Source of the DNA: Betaproteobacteria bacterium
GTDB lineage: Bacteria > Pseudomonadota > Gammaproteobacteria > Burkholderiales > Rhodocyclaceae
Direction: 5' to 3'
DNA length: 61,105 nucleotides
Assembly (NCBI GenBank): GCA_009780885.1
Contig: WQZF01000006.1
Location: forward strand, 1-61,105
The position numbers were made by a program, and so were the translations under genes. The notes under the pieces were generated by a model, which was given only the letters and a program-made list of their open reading frames with translations, searched no databases and was not told the origin of the DNA. Shown here piece by piece: positions 1 to 7,383 of the stretch (position 1 is the first letter of the stretch; each line of letters starts with the position of its first letter).

Positions 1-65
1 ACCACTTGCTTGCGCCGTTCGTGCAGTTGCTCCAGTGTCGAATATCTTGCGTCGTCTTTTTCCAT
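1..65 (-). CDS. IS630-type transposase, N-terminal fragment (runs off window)
   Basis: A minus-strand frame opens with ATG at 65 and stays open to the window edge. The visible 21 residues include RYSTLEQLHERRKQ, which I recognise as like the N-terminus of IS630-family transposases ahead of their helix-turn-helix. Only this fragment is visible and no inverted repeat can be fixed, so the family call rests on recall of a short motif. Its position just after the abrupt end of the DUF3987-type frame suggests the insertion sequence broke that gene. Confidence 0.45.
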   Translation of the reverse strand, partial: MEKDDARYSTLEQLHERRKQV

Positions 66-102
66 CTCCACCACATGGGGATCAATCCAAATATTTCAAG
101 TA

Positions 103-411
103 TTATCGTGCCGAGTCAATAATCACCATCGGCAAGGCATCCTGCGGGAATGGCTCGGTCTCGAATTTCGGGGTAATCGGTTTCGGTTCCGCCCAAGCGT
201 CAGAATTACACGCTACGCTGTTTTTTCTCACGCCCGAAGGGGTAGGATTTGCCGCTTTCGTTTGGACGTTCAGCGCCCTTTCCGCCGCCTCTTCCAGTGA
301 TGGGCTATCGCTGCTTTTGGCGGCATTCTGAGTATCCAGAAACGCCGCCCCGCGCTCGATTGCTCGCATGGTCTTGTTGGCGTACGGTTCCGCGAATCCA
401 TCAATGCTCAT
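103..411 (-). pseudogene. Truncated primase/helicase (DUF3987/YfjI-like) N-terminus
   Basis: The 102-residue frame starts at 411 and overlaps the end of the upstream zinc-finger gene by 11 bp, as in a coupled operon. Its last third, with FETEPFPQDALP, resembles the entry to the DUF3987 domain of YfjI-like proteins, which normally continue for several hundred residues as an ATPase. Here it stops soon after DALP at a TAA, and a transposase-like frame begins about 40 bp further on. I infer interruption by the IS630-type element; the exact junction is not visible. Residues 1-70 are low-complexity linker. Confidence 0.5.
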
Positions 412-922
412 AGCTCACCCCCGCAAGATTCAAGGCGTTCTGGATTCGCGCCACGGCAATAATCAAGCGCCCCCTATCGCTTGAAGAAAAAGGCGTTCCT
501 GCCAGCAGCGCCGCGCCCGCCGTTGCCACGATCAAACCTTCAAACGCCACCCCTCGCAACACATCCGCCGCAGGGAATGGGCGGCGCTCTGGCGGATAGT
601 GATGATCGGAAAGCCGCTCTGGGAAAAGATCGGTCATCGTCAAACCGATTGCGGAAAGCACTTCATGCGGTGAGCATTCCGCAAAGCAATGGAGCAATAC
701 TCGCCCGTCATTGACTTCACGAATCGAGAGAGTGCGGCCTTTGCTTCCATGCGAGGGGCATTTAGCCCGCCATGTTCCAGAGCCGGTTTGTTTTACCCCG
801 TCAAGTCTTGAAAGAAGGGTATCAATGGCGGGGTTACGTGCTAGAATTTTCCCGTCAAAAGTAGTCTTTGAAGCCGCGCCGGGTGCCGAAGCCCGCGCGG
901 CTTTTTCCTTTGGCCTTGTCAT
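401..922 (-). CDS. Primase-type zinc-finger protein of integrative element
   Basis: 173 residues from the ATG at 922, chosen because it overlaps the AlpA stop (TAATG); a longer frame reaches 970 but runs into alpA. Around residues 50-90 there is a CPSH...LLHCFAECS pattern of the primase zinc-ribbon type found at the front of phage and island primases (P4 alpha-like, Toprim_N-like). The second half is Ala-rich with no catalytic motif. It probably loads on or primes element DNA together with the DUF3987 protein that should follow; split zinc-finger and helicase ORFs are common in these islands. No Toprim motif is visible, so it is not a complete primase. Confidence 0.6.
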   Translation of the reverse strand: MTRPKEKAARASAPGAASKTTFDGKILARNPAIDTLLSRLDGVKQTGSGTWRAKCPSHGSKGRTLSIREVNDGRVLLHCFAECSPHEVLSAIGLTMTDLFPERLSDHHYPPERRPFPAADVLRGVAFEGLIVATAGAALLAGTPFSSSDRGRLIIAVARIQNALNLAGVSYEH

Positions 923-1176
923 TACGCCCCGCCTTTCAGGCAGCAACTCCGGGGCCGTGATTCCGCCCAATCCAAAAGTTCAGATTCATCCCATGCGGAA
1001 ATCCTCTCCCCGAGCTTCACGGGGCGCGGAAAAAGCCCATCGCCAATCAGTCGGTACAACGTCGAATTTGAAAGCCTGAATCGCTGTAAAACTTCCTTCC
1101 GCCGAAGATATACGAGCGGTTTGTCATTGCGGCTTTGGGGTGCGGAAGTCTTTTCTAATTGTGTTACGCGCGTCAT
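922..1176 (-). CDS. alpA: AlpA-family helix-turn-helix regulator
   Basis: 84 residues with an excisionase-like winged helix-turn-helix: YLRRKEVLQRFRLSNSTLYR, then FPRPVKLGERISAWDESEL, the signature of the AlpA/Cox family (residues 22-70). AlpA proteins activate integrase or excision genes of P4-like elements and can act as directionality factors. A strong ribosome binding site (AAGGAGGAA) lies 6 bp before the ATG at 1176. The stop overlaps the next start (TAATG), so it is coupled to the primase-like gene. The paired direct repeats at 1333-1366 lie just upstream and are plausible binding sites. Confidence 0.85.
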   Translation of the reverse strand: MTRVTQLEKTSAPQSRNDKPLVYLRRKEVLQRFRLSNSTLYRLIGDGLFPRPVKLGERISAWDESELLDWAESRPRSCCLKGGA

Positions 1177-1332
1177 GGTTTATTCCTCCTTGTCATAGAA
1201 CGCCGGGGTATCCGGCGCGATGTCAAAGCACTATAGGAACTCGGATTTAATCCGTCAACCATAAAACATGAGCGGTTGTTTTGACTTAAATCAAAAAATT
1301 GCAAGTCTGTTATTATTTATTGGGAAAACACG

Positions 1333-1366
1333 GGATTTTCCGGGAAATTACAGGATTTTCCGGGAA
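1333..1366. repeat. Two 14-bp iteron-like direct repeats upstream of alpA
   Basis: GGATTTTCCGGGAA occurs at 1333-1346 and 1353-1366, spaced exactly 20 bp (about two helical turns), in an otherwise AT-rich 285-bp gap between integrase and alpA. Position and spacing fit protein binding sites (AlpA, integrase arm sites or replication iterons). Nothing else in 1177-1416 looks coding. Confidence 0.6.
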
Positions 1367-1416
1367 TGCGATTTTAGAGGGAAAAAATAATGTGTTTTTT
1401 TGTAAAGGAGCAACAA

Positions 1417-1440
1417 AAAACCCCGCCGAAGCGGGGTTTT
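1417..1440 (-). terminator. Bidirectional rho-independent terminator after integrase
   Basis: Ten-base stem AAAACCCCGC / GCGGGGTTTT with a CGAA tetraloop, A-tract on one side and T-tract on the other. It lies 20 bp beyond the integrase stop. Confidence 0.85.
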
Positions 1441-1460
1441 CACCATCGAAAGCTAAAAAG

Positions 1461-2684
1461 CTATCCGGCCTTGGGTAGCGGGATGATTTCCGCCCCGCGC
1501 TTCAGTGTGTCGAGATAATCCGCCCATTCCCGCATCATCTTCTTGCGCTGCGGCAGAAACTTTGTCCGGTCATACGCAGGCCCCAAGGGGCCAGAAACCT
1601 TGTGCGCCAATTGATGCTCGATCACTTCCGGGGGGAAGTGCAATTCTTCCGCTATCAGCGTTCTTGCCATCGCCCGGAATCCGTGCATTGTGTGTTCTGT
1701 TTGCGTGTTGTACCCCATGCTTTGCAGTGCCCGATTCAGCGTCATATCACTAATAGCCCGCCCATGCCGCTCGCCGGGAAATACCAATTCCGCGCCGCCG
1801 GTCAGTGGTTGCAGATTCCGCAGGATTTCCACTGCTTGCCGTGCCAGCGGGACAAGGTGCCGCGTCTTTGTCTTGCTCGCCGTGTAGCGCCATTCCGCAC
1901 AGTCAAGGTCAATGTCTGCCCAACGCGCTGCCCGTAGCTCGCCGGGGCGAACGAAAACCAAAGGCGCAAGGGCCAGCGCCGCCCGAACGATCACGGAACC
2001 GGAATATTGATCCATCGCCCGCAGCAATTCCCCCACCTTCACGCGGTCGATAATCGCCGCCATGTTCTTTGTCTGTACAGGTTTCAGCGCCCCCCGCAGG
2101 TCAGGGCATGGGTCGCGCTCTGCCAGCCCCTTGGCAATGGCGTAGCGCATCACCATTGAAATGCTTTCCTTGGCCTTGTGTGCGGTTTCAATCGCTCCCC
2201 GCGCTTCAATCTTCCGCAAAACGGCAAGAACCTTCGGCGCGTTCACTTCGGAGACGGGCACACCGCCAAGCATCGGGAAAACGTCCTTTCCCAGCCGCGC
2301 AATGACCTTGCAAGAATGACTTTCTGACCATCCCGATTTTCTGACGGAATGCCATTCCCGCGCCACCGCCTCAAAGTTGTTTTCCGCCGCCGCCTTGATT
2401 GCGGCCTTTTGAGCTTGCTTCACCGCGCCGGGGTCTTTGCCGTTCGCCAGCATCTTCCGGGCTTCCTCGCGCCGCTCGCGGGCGTCCTTGAGCGATACAG
2501 CAGGATACGCGCCAAGGGAAAGCAGCTTTTCCTTTCCCCCAAAGCGATATTTAAATCTCCAGAGTTTCCCGCCCGCCGGGGAAATCTCCACGTACAGCCC
2601 GCCGCCGTCAAACATTCGCATGGGCTTGTCTGCCGGTTTTGCGTTCCTGATTGCAGTATCAGCCAGCTTGTCCTTATGCCTCAT
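1461..2684 (-). CDS. Tyrosine integrase (P4/IntS type)
   Basis: 407 residues, normal length for the P4-type family. Residues 1-90 are the DUF4102 arm-binding domain (FDGGGLYVEISPAGGKLWRF), the middle is a SAM-like core-binding domain, and residues about 215-390 the catalytic domain. Catalytic residues are visible: Arg in VRPGELRAARW, HGFR, HQLAH and the nucleophile Tyr in AYDRTKF. It catalyses site-specific integration and excision, most likely at the tRNA-Thr 3' end 600 bp away. Its ATG at 2684 overlaps the end of the upstream DUF4102-only gene by 11 bp with a weak GGGA site, so translation may be coupled. It looks intact. Confidence 0.95.
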   Translation of the reverse strand: MRHKDKLADTAIRNAKPADKPMRMFDGGGLYVEISPAGGKLWRFKYRFGGKEKLLSLGAYPAVSLKDARERREEARKMLANGKDPGAVKQAQKAAIKAAAENNFEAVAREWHSVRKSGWSESHSCKVIARLGKDVFPMLGGVPVSEVNAPKVLAVLRKIEARGAIETAHKAKESISMVMRYAIAKGLAERDPCPDLRGALKPVQTKNMAAIIDRVKVGELLRAMDQYSGSVIVRAALALAPLVFVRPGELRAARWADIDLDCAEWRYTASKTKTRHLVPLARQAVEILRNLQPLTGGAELVFPGERHGRAISDMTLNRALQSMGYNTQTEHTMHGFRAMARTLIAEELHFPPEVIEHQLAHKVSGPLGPAYDRTKFLPQRKKMMREWADYLDTLKRGAEIIPLPKAG

Positions 2685-3129
2685 GATTTTTTCCCATGCG
2701 TTTTGTCATCAAGATAACGGCCCGCTTTATCAGGCATGACGCCTCATGCAACAAGCCCCCCGCCGTATCAAGCAAATCCGCCGCGCCTTCAAGATTCTCT
2801 GCTTGCAAAACCAATGCACTCCCAACCTTTGCTTTCGCTTTCCGCGCCCCTTTCATCCCGCAAGGGTCTACGCCGCTTGCAAGGACGGCCTTGGCCTCTT
2901 CCCTTCGTTCACGGGCATCGAAAAGGGAAACACCGGGATACGCCCCGAAGGAAAGCGTTTTCCTCTTGCCATCATGCCAATAATTCAGCCGCCATAGCTT
3001 GCCGCCTGCCGTTGAAATATAGATATACAGCCCCCCGCCGTCGGCAATCTTATATGGCTTGTCCTTTGCCCTTGCCTCTTCTATGGCCCGACCCGAAAGT
3101 TTGTTTGTAGTCTTGCTCATAATGGACAT
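2674..3129 (-). CDS. Stand-alone integrase arm-binding domain (DUF4102) protein
   Basis: 151 residues (ATG at 3129; the ATG at 3120 has better spacing from the GGGGGT upstream). Residues 8-90 closely parallel the N-terminus of the following integrase: YKIADGGGLYIYISTAGGK and LSFGAYPGVSLFDARERREE versus FDGGGLYVEISPAGGK and LSLGAYPAVSLKDARERREE. There is no core-binding or catalytic domain; the rest is a Lys/Ala and Leu-rich helix. It may be a decayed second integrase or a free arm-site-binding protein that competes with the integrase. The intact frame and the 11-bp overlap with int argue against simple debris. Confidence 0.7.
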   Translation of the reverse strand: MSIMSKTTNKLSGRAIEEARAKDKPYKIADGGGLYIYISTAGGKLWRLNYWHDGKRKTLSFGAYPGVSLFDARERREEAKAVLASGVDPCGMKGARKAKAKVGSALVLQAENLEGAADLLDTAGGLLHEASCLIKRAVILMTKRMGKNHEA

Positions 3130-3218
3130 ACCCCCAAGAGATTTAACGAAACACCCCCAATTCTATACCCAAAAAGGCCGGATGCAATAGAACCGTATGG
3201 AACGAATACGGACAAGAA

Positions 3219-3250
3219 AAAGGCCAGAACCCTTGTAGAGTCTGGCCTTT
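3219..3250 (-). terminator. Terminator downstream of tRNA-Thr
   Basis: Ten-base stem AAAGGCCAGA / TCTGGCCTTT with a 12-nt loop. Read on the minus strand it is followed by TTTTTCTTG, and it lies 33 bp past the tRNA 3' end, so it fits as the tRNA terminator. It may be part of the attachment region of the island. Confidence 0.75.
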
Positions 3251-3283
3251 CTGGATTGTATCGGATTGCTTTGGATTGGTTGT

Positions 3284-3357
3284 TGGTGCCCCCGCCCGGA
3301 ATCGAACCAGGGCCTGATGCTTACAAGGCAACTGCACGACCTTCATGCTACGGGGGC
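3284..3357 (-). tRNA. tRNA-Thr(UGU)
   Basis: A 74-nt cloverleaf on the minus strand with encoded CCA: acceptor GCCCCCG/CGGGGGC, D-stem GCAT/GTGC with a short 7-nt loop, anticodon loop CTTGTAA giving UGU, variable loop AGGC, and T-arm loop TTCGATT. The anticodon stem has one T-T mismatch, so it is somewhat divergent. Its 3' end faces the integrase and is the probable integration target. Confidence 0.9.
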
Positions 3358-3567
3358 GAAGCGGCGGATTATAGCGCAGCCCTCCGGGCAGGAGAAACGG
3401 ACGGGGCGCTTGAAAGATCGAGCCATAAAACAGAACTACAATGAAAAGAGTATCGGCACTGGGTTTGTATCCCATTGTCCTGAATAGATGGATATTTCCA
3501 TCCCCTCCCCCTCCCCGCTTGCTTCCTCGCTTAGCTTCCCATTTCCCTCCCCGTTCGTTTTCCGCTC

Positions 3568-5367
3568 ATGCCAGCCCCTACCAGTCCCTTTGAAATTGCC
3601 CGCGAAACCTTGCGTTTGCTCGCTTCGCGGCGGATCGTTCCGACGCCGGATCATTACCGCACCCTCTACGACAAGATTGCCGGAAACGCTCCCGCGAGCG
3701 AACCCGCCGCGCGGGAGAACCCGCTCAAAACCCTGACTTCTGTCCTGCCTCGGGAGGCGCCGGAGCAACTGCGCCTTGCCCATGCGCTCGAAGTCGCCTG
3801 CACGGAAGGAGGCGAGGCGGAATACGGGCGGATCCTCTCCGAGTTCGTCAGCGAACAAAGCCGGATACGCCAGCTTCCGTGGGGAGATCTCATCAACGAC
3901 CTCTTGCGCGAATGGGCAAGCAAACGCGCCAGCCTGACGCCGGGCAAAAAGCGCGAAATGCTCGATCGCGTCCTTTCCAGCTCCGCGAGCAACAGCGAAT
4001 TATTGTTCACCCGCCTGAACGGGCTTTTGGGGGCGTGGGCCCAGAATGCCCAGGGAACGGGCGAGGCCGCGCTCACCGGCCCGGTTCCGGAAGAAGCGGA
4101 AGAACACGGAGGCGAAATCCTGCTGCCCTCGTCTTCTGCCGCCGCGCTGCTGATGGATCCTTCCGCCGAACTTGCGCCGAAGCTGCGCGAACTTTTCTCC
4201 TTCACCCTTGAAGAGGCCGTGGCTTCGCAATTGCTCGAACTGCCCGACCTGATCGAAGAAACGCGCCGGCTGGCCCGGGCCATCCGCGAGGCCGACAATC
4301 CGGACGCGCTGAATCATCTTCTTTCCGACCTCAAACGCCTGGCCTACCGCCTCGAACTCCTGGCCGACGAGCGCGCCGAACTCCGCGCCGGACTGATCCA
4401 TCTTCTGCGGCTGATGCTGGAGAACATCGGCGAACTCGTGATGGATGACACCTGGCTGTACGGCCAGGTCGAAACCGTGCGCGAAATCATCGACAAACCG
4501 CTTGATCCCCGCGCCATGGATCATGCCGAGCGCTGCCTCAAGGAAATCATTTTCAAGCAGGGCCAGCTCAAGCAAAGCCTCATCGAAGCGCAGAACGCGC
4601 TCAAGAAAATGCTTTCCGGTTTTGTCGACCATCTGGCCGATTTCGCCACAAACACCATGCAGTATCACGACAAGATCGAAATCTGCGCCAAGAAGATCAG
4701 CGCTGCCGACAACATCTCGGCACTGGAAAATGTCTTGCAGGATGTCATGGGCGAAATGCGCCAAATCCAGGACAGCGCCAAGCATTCGCACAACGAACTC
4801 CGCGCCGCCCAACGCGAAATCGACGAAGCCAACCGCCACATCTCCAAACTGCGGGAAGAACTCGACCACACCAGCGCGCTCGTTCGCCACGACCAGGCCA
4901 CCGGCGTCCTCAACCGGCGCGGCCTCGAAGAAATCCTCACCAAGGAAGTCGCCCGCAGCCGGCGGCGCAGCACCCCGCTCTGCATCGCCCTGCTCGACAT
5001 CGACAACTTCAAGAAACTCAACGACTCCCTCGGCCACGCCGCAGGCGACGCAGCGCTCGTTCACCTGAGCGGCGTCGTACGCACCTGCCTGCGCCCGCAG
5101 GACAGCATTGCGCGCTACGGCGGCGAGGAATTCGTCCTGGTGCTGCCCGAAACCGGGCTTCAGGACGGCATTTCCGTGCTGGTGCGTTTGCAGCGCGAGC
5201 TGACGAAAAAATTCTTCCTGCACGAAAACCAGAAATTGCTGATCACCTTCAGCGGCGGCGTTACCCTGCTGAACGAAACCGACACCAACGAAAGCGCCAT
5301 TAAACGCGCCGACGCCGCAATGTACCGGGCGAAAAAGGAGGGCAAGAACCGCGTCTACAGCGGATGA
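3568..5367 (+). CDS. Diguanylate cyclase with GGDEF domain
   Basis: 599 residues, no membrane segment or signal peptide, so cytoplasmic. Residues 1-400 are mostly helical and match no sensor I can name; about 390-430 forms a coiled coil (AAQREIDEANRHISKLREEL) feeding the C-terminal GGDEF domain (about 435-598). The active site is intact (RYGGEEF near residue 518) and an RxxD inhibitory site (RPQD) lies five residues before GGEEF, so product inhibition by c-di-GMP is expected. It should make c-di-GMP from two GTP. There is no clear ribosome binding site; the upstream 3490-3560 stretch is unusually pyrimidine-rich. Confidence 0.92.
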   Translation: MPAPTSPFEIARETLRLLASRRIVPTPDHYRTLYDKIAGNAPASEPAARENPLKTLTSVLPREAPEQLRLAHALEVACTEGGEAEYGRILSEFVSEQSRIRQLPWGDLINDLLREWASKRASLTPGKKREMLDRVLSSSASNSELLFTRLNGLLGAWAQNAQGTGEAALTGPVPEEAEEHGGEILLPSSSAAALLMDPSAELAPKLRELFSFTLEEAVASQLLELPDLIEETRRLARAIREADNPDALNHLLSDLKRLAYRLELLADERAELRAGLIHLLRLMLENIGELVMDDTWLYGQVETVREIIDKPLDPRAMDHAERCLKEIIFKQGQLKQSLIEAQNALKKMLSGFVDHLADFATNTMQYHDKIEICAKKISAADNISALENVLQDVMGEMRQIQDSAKHSHNELRAAQREIDEANRHISKLREELDHTSALVRHDQATGVLNRRGLEEILTKEVARSRRRSTPLCIALLDIDNFKKLNDSLGHAAGDAALVHLSGVVRTCLRPQDSIARYGGEEFVLVLPETGLQDGISVLVRLQRELTKKFFLHENQKLLITFSGGVTLLNETDTNESAIKRADAAMYRAKKEGKNRVYSG

Positions 5368-5376
5368 GCGCGGGCT

Positions 5377-5418
5377 CATTCCCCTTCTGTGGAGGGGCGC
5401 CCGAAGGGCGGGGTGCTT
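5377..5418. repeat. GC-rich palindromic repeat, family B
   Basis: Starts CATTCCCCTTCTGTGGAGGGG and ends GGGCGGGGTG, matching the plan of the copy at 6550-6594: a CCCCT..AGGGG hairpin, a second GC hairpin, then GGGGTG. It lies between the diguanylate cyclase and the hydrolase gene. Confidence 0.65.
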
Positions 5419-5531
5419 TTGGGGCGATGGACATCGTCCCCTGCCGCCTGCCTTGCAACTCAAACCCGTTTTTTCCCGAAAACCCCTATATCATCGAAAC
5501 TCCTGCCTTCAAACCCGCCAAGGAACATCAA

Positions 5532-6440
5532 ATGTCCTCCGAATTCGATAGCCTCTTGCCTCGCACCGGCTTTTCCCGTCGTGAATTCGTCGTTACCGCG
5601 CTCGGCGCCGGTTTTGCGTTGGCAACGCACCCGGTCATGGCCGACAGCGCGATTTCCACCCCCGCCGACGGCCTGCTCGCCGGCGAAGTCAAGATCCCTG
5701 CCGCAGGCGGCGAAATGCCCGCCTATCGGGCAGCCCCGGCAGAAAAGCCGAAGGACGGAACGCTCCCGCCCCTGATCCTTGTCGTGCAAGAAGTCTTCGG
5801 CGTCCATGAATACATCAAGGACATCTGCCGCCGCCTGGCGCGGCTCGGCTATTTTGCCGTCGCCCCCGAACTCTACGCCCGCCACGGCGACCCGCGCCTT
5901 TATCCGAACATTCAGGATCTCCTGGAAAAACTCGTCTCCAAAGTCCCCGACGCCGAAGTCCTCTCCGACCTCGATGCTGCCTTCGCCTGGGCAGGCAGCA
6001 ACGGCGCGGATGCCAAACGAAGCGGCATCACCGGATTCTGCTGGGGCGGACGCATCGTCTGGCTCTATTGCGCGCGCAACCCGCAAATCCGCGCCGGCGT
6101 CGCTTGGTACGGACGGATCTCCGGCGCTTCTACGGAGCTGACCCCGCAACATCCCCTCGATATTGCCGCCGCCCTCAAGGCCCCGGTGCAGGGCCTTTAC
6201 GCCGGGGAAGACCAGGGAATTCCCGCCTCCGATGTCGGAGCGATGCGCGTGGCGCTGGAACAAGCCGCCAAGGCCGGCAACACTGCCGCAGGGCAAAGCA
6301 GGATCCACCTCTACCCCGGCGTTCCCCACGCCTTCCACGCCGACTACCGCCCCAGCTACCGCAAACCCGAAGCCGAAGACGGCTGGCGGCGCATGATGGA
6401 ATGGTTCGACCGGCATGGGCTGCCTTCGACTCCCCTGTAG
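5532..6440 (+). CDS. Dienelactone hydrolase family protein, Tat-exported
   Basis: 302 residues from ATG 5532, preceded by AAGGAA at good spacing; the open frame reaches further up but covers a repeat. A twin-arginine signal SRREFVVTALGAGFALA sits at residues 15-32 and ends near VMA, so a periplasmic location is likely. The alpha/beta hydrolase core shows VVQEVFG, the nucleophile elbow GFCWGG (Cys near residue 170), and HAFHADYRP near the C-terminus for the His. Family members open cyclic enol-lactones such as dienelactone; the true substrate here is unknown. Not obviously in an operon. Confidence 0.85.
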   Translation: MSSEFDSLLPRTGFSRREFVVTALGAGFALATHPVMADSAISTPADGLLAGEVKIPAAGGEMPAYRAAPAEKPKDGTLPPLILVVQEVFGVHEYIKDICRRLARLGYFAVAPELYARHGDPRLYPNIQDLLEKLVSKVPDAEVLSDLDAAFAWAGSNGADAKRSGITGFCWGGRIVWLYCARNPQIRAGVAWYGRISGASTELTPQHPLDIAAALKAPVQGLYAGEDQGIPASDVGAMRVALEQAAKAGNTAAGQSRIHLYPGVPHAFHADYRPSYRKPEAEDGWRRMMEWFDRHGLPSTPL

Positions 6441-6549
6441 GGGGAGCGTTATTCACCCGGCAATGAAGGCTTGATCTTCCGGGGGCTTCCAAACTCCCCT
6501 CTCCCTCTTATCCCTCCCCCGCACGGAGGAAGGGACGACCGGGCGGGGT

Positions 6550-6594
6550 CATTCCCCTCCGTGGAGGGGTGGCGGCGCAGCCGACGGGGTGGTT
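6550..6594. repeat. GC-rich palindromic repeat, family B
   Basis: CATTCCCCTCCGTGGAGGGG followed by a GGCGGCGCAGCC hairpin and GGGGTGG; same plan as 5377-5418. The surrounding 6441-6649 gap also has other GC-rich inverted repeats (around 6430 and 6600-6645) and no gene. Confidence 0.65.
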
Positions 6595-6649
6595 CACCTC
6601 CCTCTTCGGAGGGGAATTGAACAGCGGCGCTCTTCGGAGCGCCGTTTGT

Positions 6650-7027
6650 TTATGCGCAGGAAAGATGCCCGCAAGCTCCAGCCGCCTTTGCCATGAATTC
6701 CACACGAACTGCGTCATACGGAAAATGTAGCTTTCCGTCCGCCGTCTTGTTGATCAATCCGCACAGCACCAGTGCTTGTGCATCGGTATGTACACCCTTG
6801 ACATCACGCGAAACACGCCGCGCCAGTTCGCGTACTCCGGTTGGCCCCGCACCGGTCAATGCCTCGATCAGCGCCCAGCGCCGCGCGCTCAGCGTATTCA
6901 GCAAATTTTCACGGGTAGTAAAGGTATAACGCGGCGAGGCGTCTGCCTTGCCCTTGAATGTTGCTTTCATCCGTTCTTTCACTTCGTCCGGGGTGGCAAC
7001 GTCAATCCTCAGCATTTTTTCGTTCAT
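6650..7027 (-). CDS. TumA-like antitoxin, HTH regulator
   Basis: 125 residues. The middle region (NLLNTLSARRWALIEALTG, then VRELARRVSRDVKGVHTDAQ) is a winged helix-turn-helix of the HVO_A0114 type that accompanies TumE-type toxins. It starts 7 bp after the preceding gene's stop, so the pair is one transcription unit with the toxin first. It would neutralise the partner and probably represses the shared promoter, where a 13-bp palindrome is present. The last 20 residues contain two Cys (CGHLSC). Confidence 0.75.
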   Translation of the reverse strand: MNEKMLRIDVATPDEVKERMKATFKGKADASPRYTFTTRENLLNTLSARRWALIEALTGAGPTGVRELARRVSRDVKGVHTDAQALVLCGLINKTADGKLHFPYDAVRVEFMAKAAGACGHLSCA

Positions 7028-7034
7028 GTGCGCC

Positions 7035-7310
7035 TCACAATTTTGTCAAATCGTCCCAGAAATCGTCCAATAGTGCATCCAGCGTGGTGAAGAGATAGGG
7101 GGCTTGCGCTTCGCCCATGTGCCGATGGTCTCCCTTGCCGGCCTCATTGTCATAACGCAACACACATATTTCGTCGATGACATACGCCAGTCTGTATTTG
7201 TAGCTGTGCACGCTTCCGGGCAAAGGAGACGGAAGCGCCCAGATGACGACTTCGGCAAAACGGTTGCCGGAGATGTGAATGCGTTCGCGTTTCAGCAGAT
7301 CGGCCTTCAT
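7035..7310 (-). CDS. TumE-like toxin (DUF6516 family)
   Basis: 91 residues with the layout of TumE-family toxins: an N-terminal strand (HISGNRFAEVVIWALP), then YKYRLAYVIDEICVLRYDNEAGKGDHRH, then a short helix with LDDFWDDL. The biochemical target of the family is not clear from sequence. It is followed directly by the HTH antitoxin gene, which supports the call. No transposon or plasmid marker is adjacent. Confidence 0.75.
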   Translation of the reverse strand: MKADLLKRERIHISGNRFAEVVIWALPSPLPGSVHSYKYRLAYVIDEICVLRYDNEAGKGDHRHMGEAQAPYLFTTLDALLDDFWDDLTKL

Positions 7311-7312
7311 GT

Positions 7313-7325
7313 TGTAAGTTTTACA
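7313..7325. promoter_or_regulatory. Candidate operator of the tumE-tumA unit
   Basis: A palindrome TGTAAGTTTTACA lies three bases upstream of the tumE start, where the antitoxin would be expected to bind and autoregulate. Inferred from symmetry and position only. Confidence 0.4.
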
Positions 7326-7383
7326 TCGCCCTGAGGTGATGTCAATAGAACAACGCCTGGGAAGACAAGCTTGCGCCGCTTCG

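Larger units (their letters stand above)
1..3283 (-). mobile_element. End of a P4-like integrative element beside tRNA-Thr
   Basis: All genes from the left edge to about 3.13 kb lie on the minus strand in the order seen in P4-type satellite islands: tRNA 3' end, integrase, AlpA-type regulator, primase-like zinc-finger protein, start of a DUF3987-type primase/helicase. The integrase lies on the 3' side of the tRNA, as expected for integration into a tRNA 3' end. The distal attachment site is outside the window, so the att core cannot be defined; limits are approximate. The element looks damaged at its left, where an IS630-type transposase start follows the broken primase gene. Confidence 0.7.

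Noticed and set aside
3256-3444. Frame reading VPPPGIEPGP
   Set aside because: Classic false ORF over a tRNA gene on the opposite strand.
3490-3560. Pyrimidine-rich tract before the diguanylate cyclase gene as a triplex or regulatory element
   Set aside because: Interrupted by purines and with no mirror symmetry; not strong enough to claim.
4000-5463. 487-codon open frame opposite the diguanylate cyclase gene
   Set aside because: Low-complexity antisense shadow of a GC-rich gene; no domain, and the plus-strand GGDEF gene explains the region.
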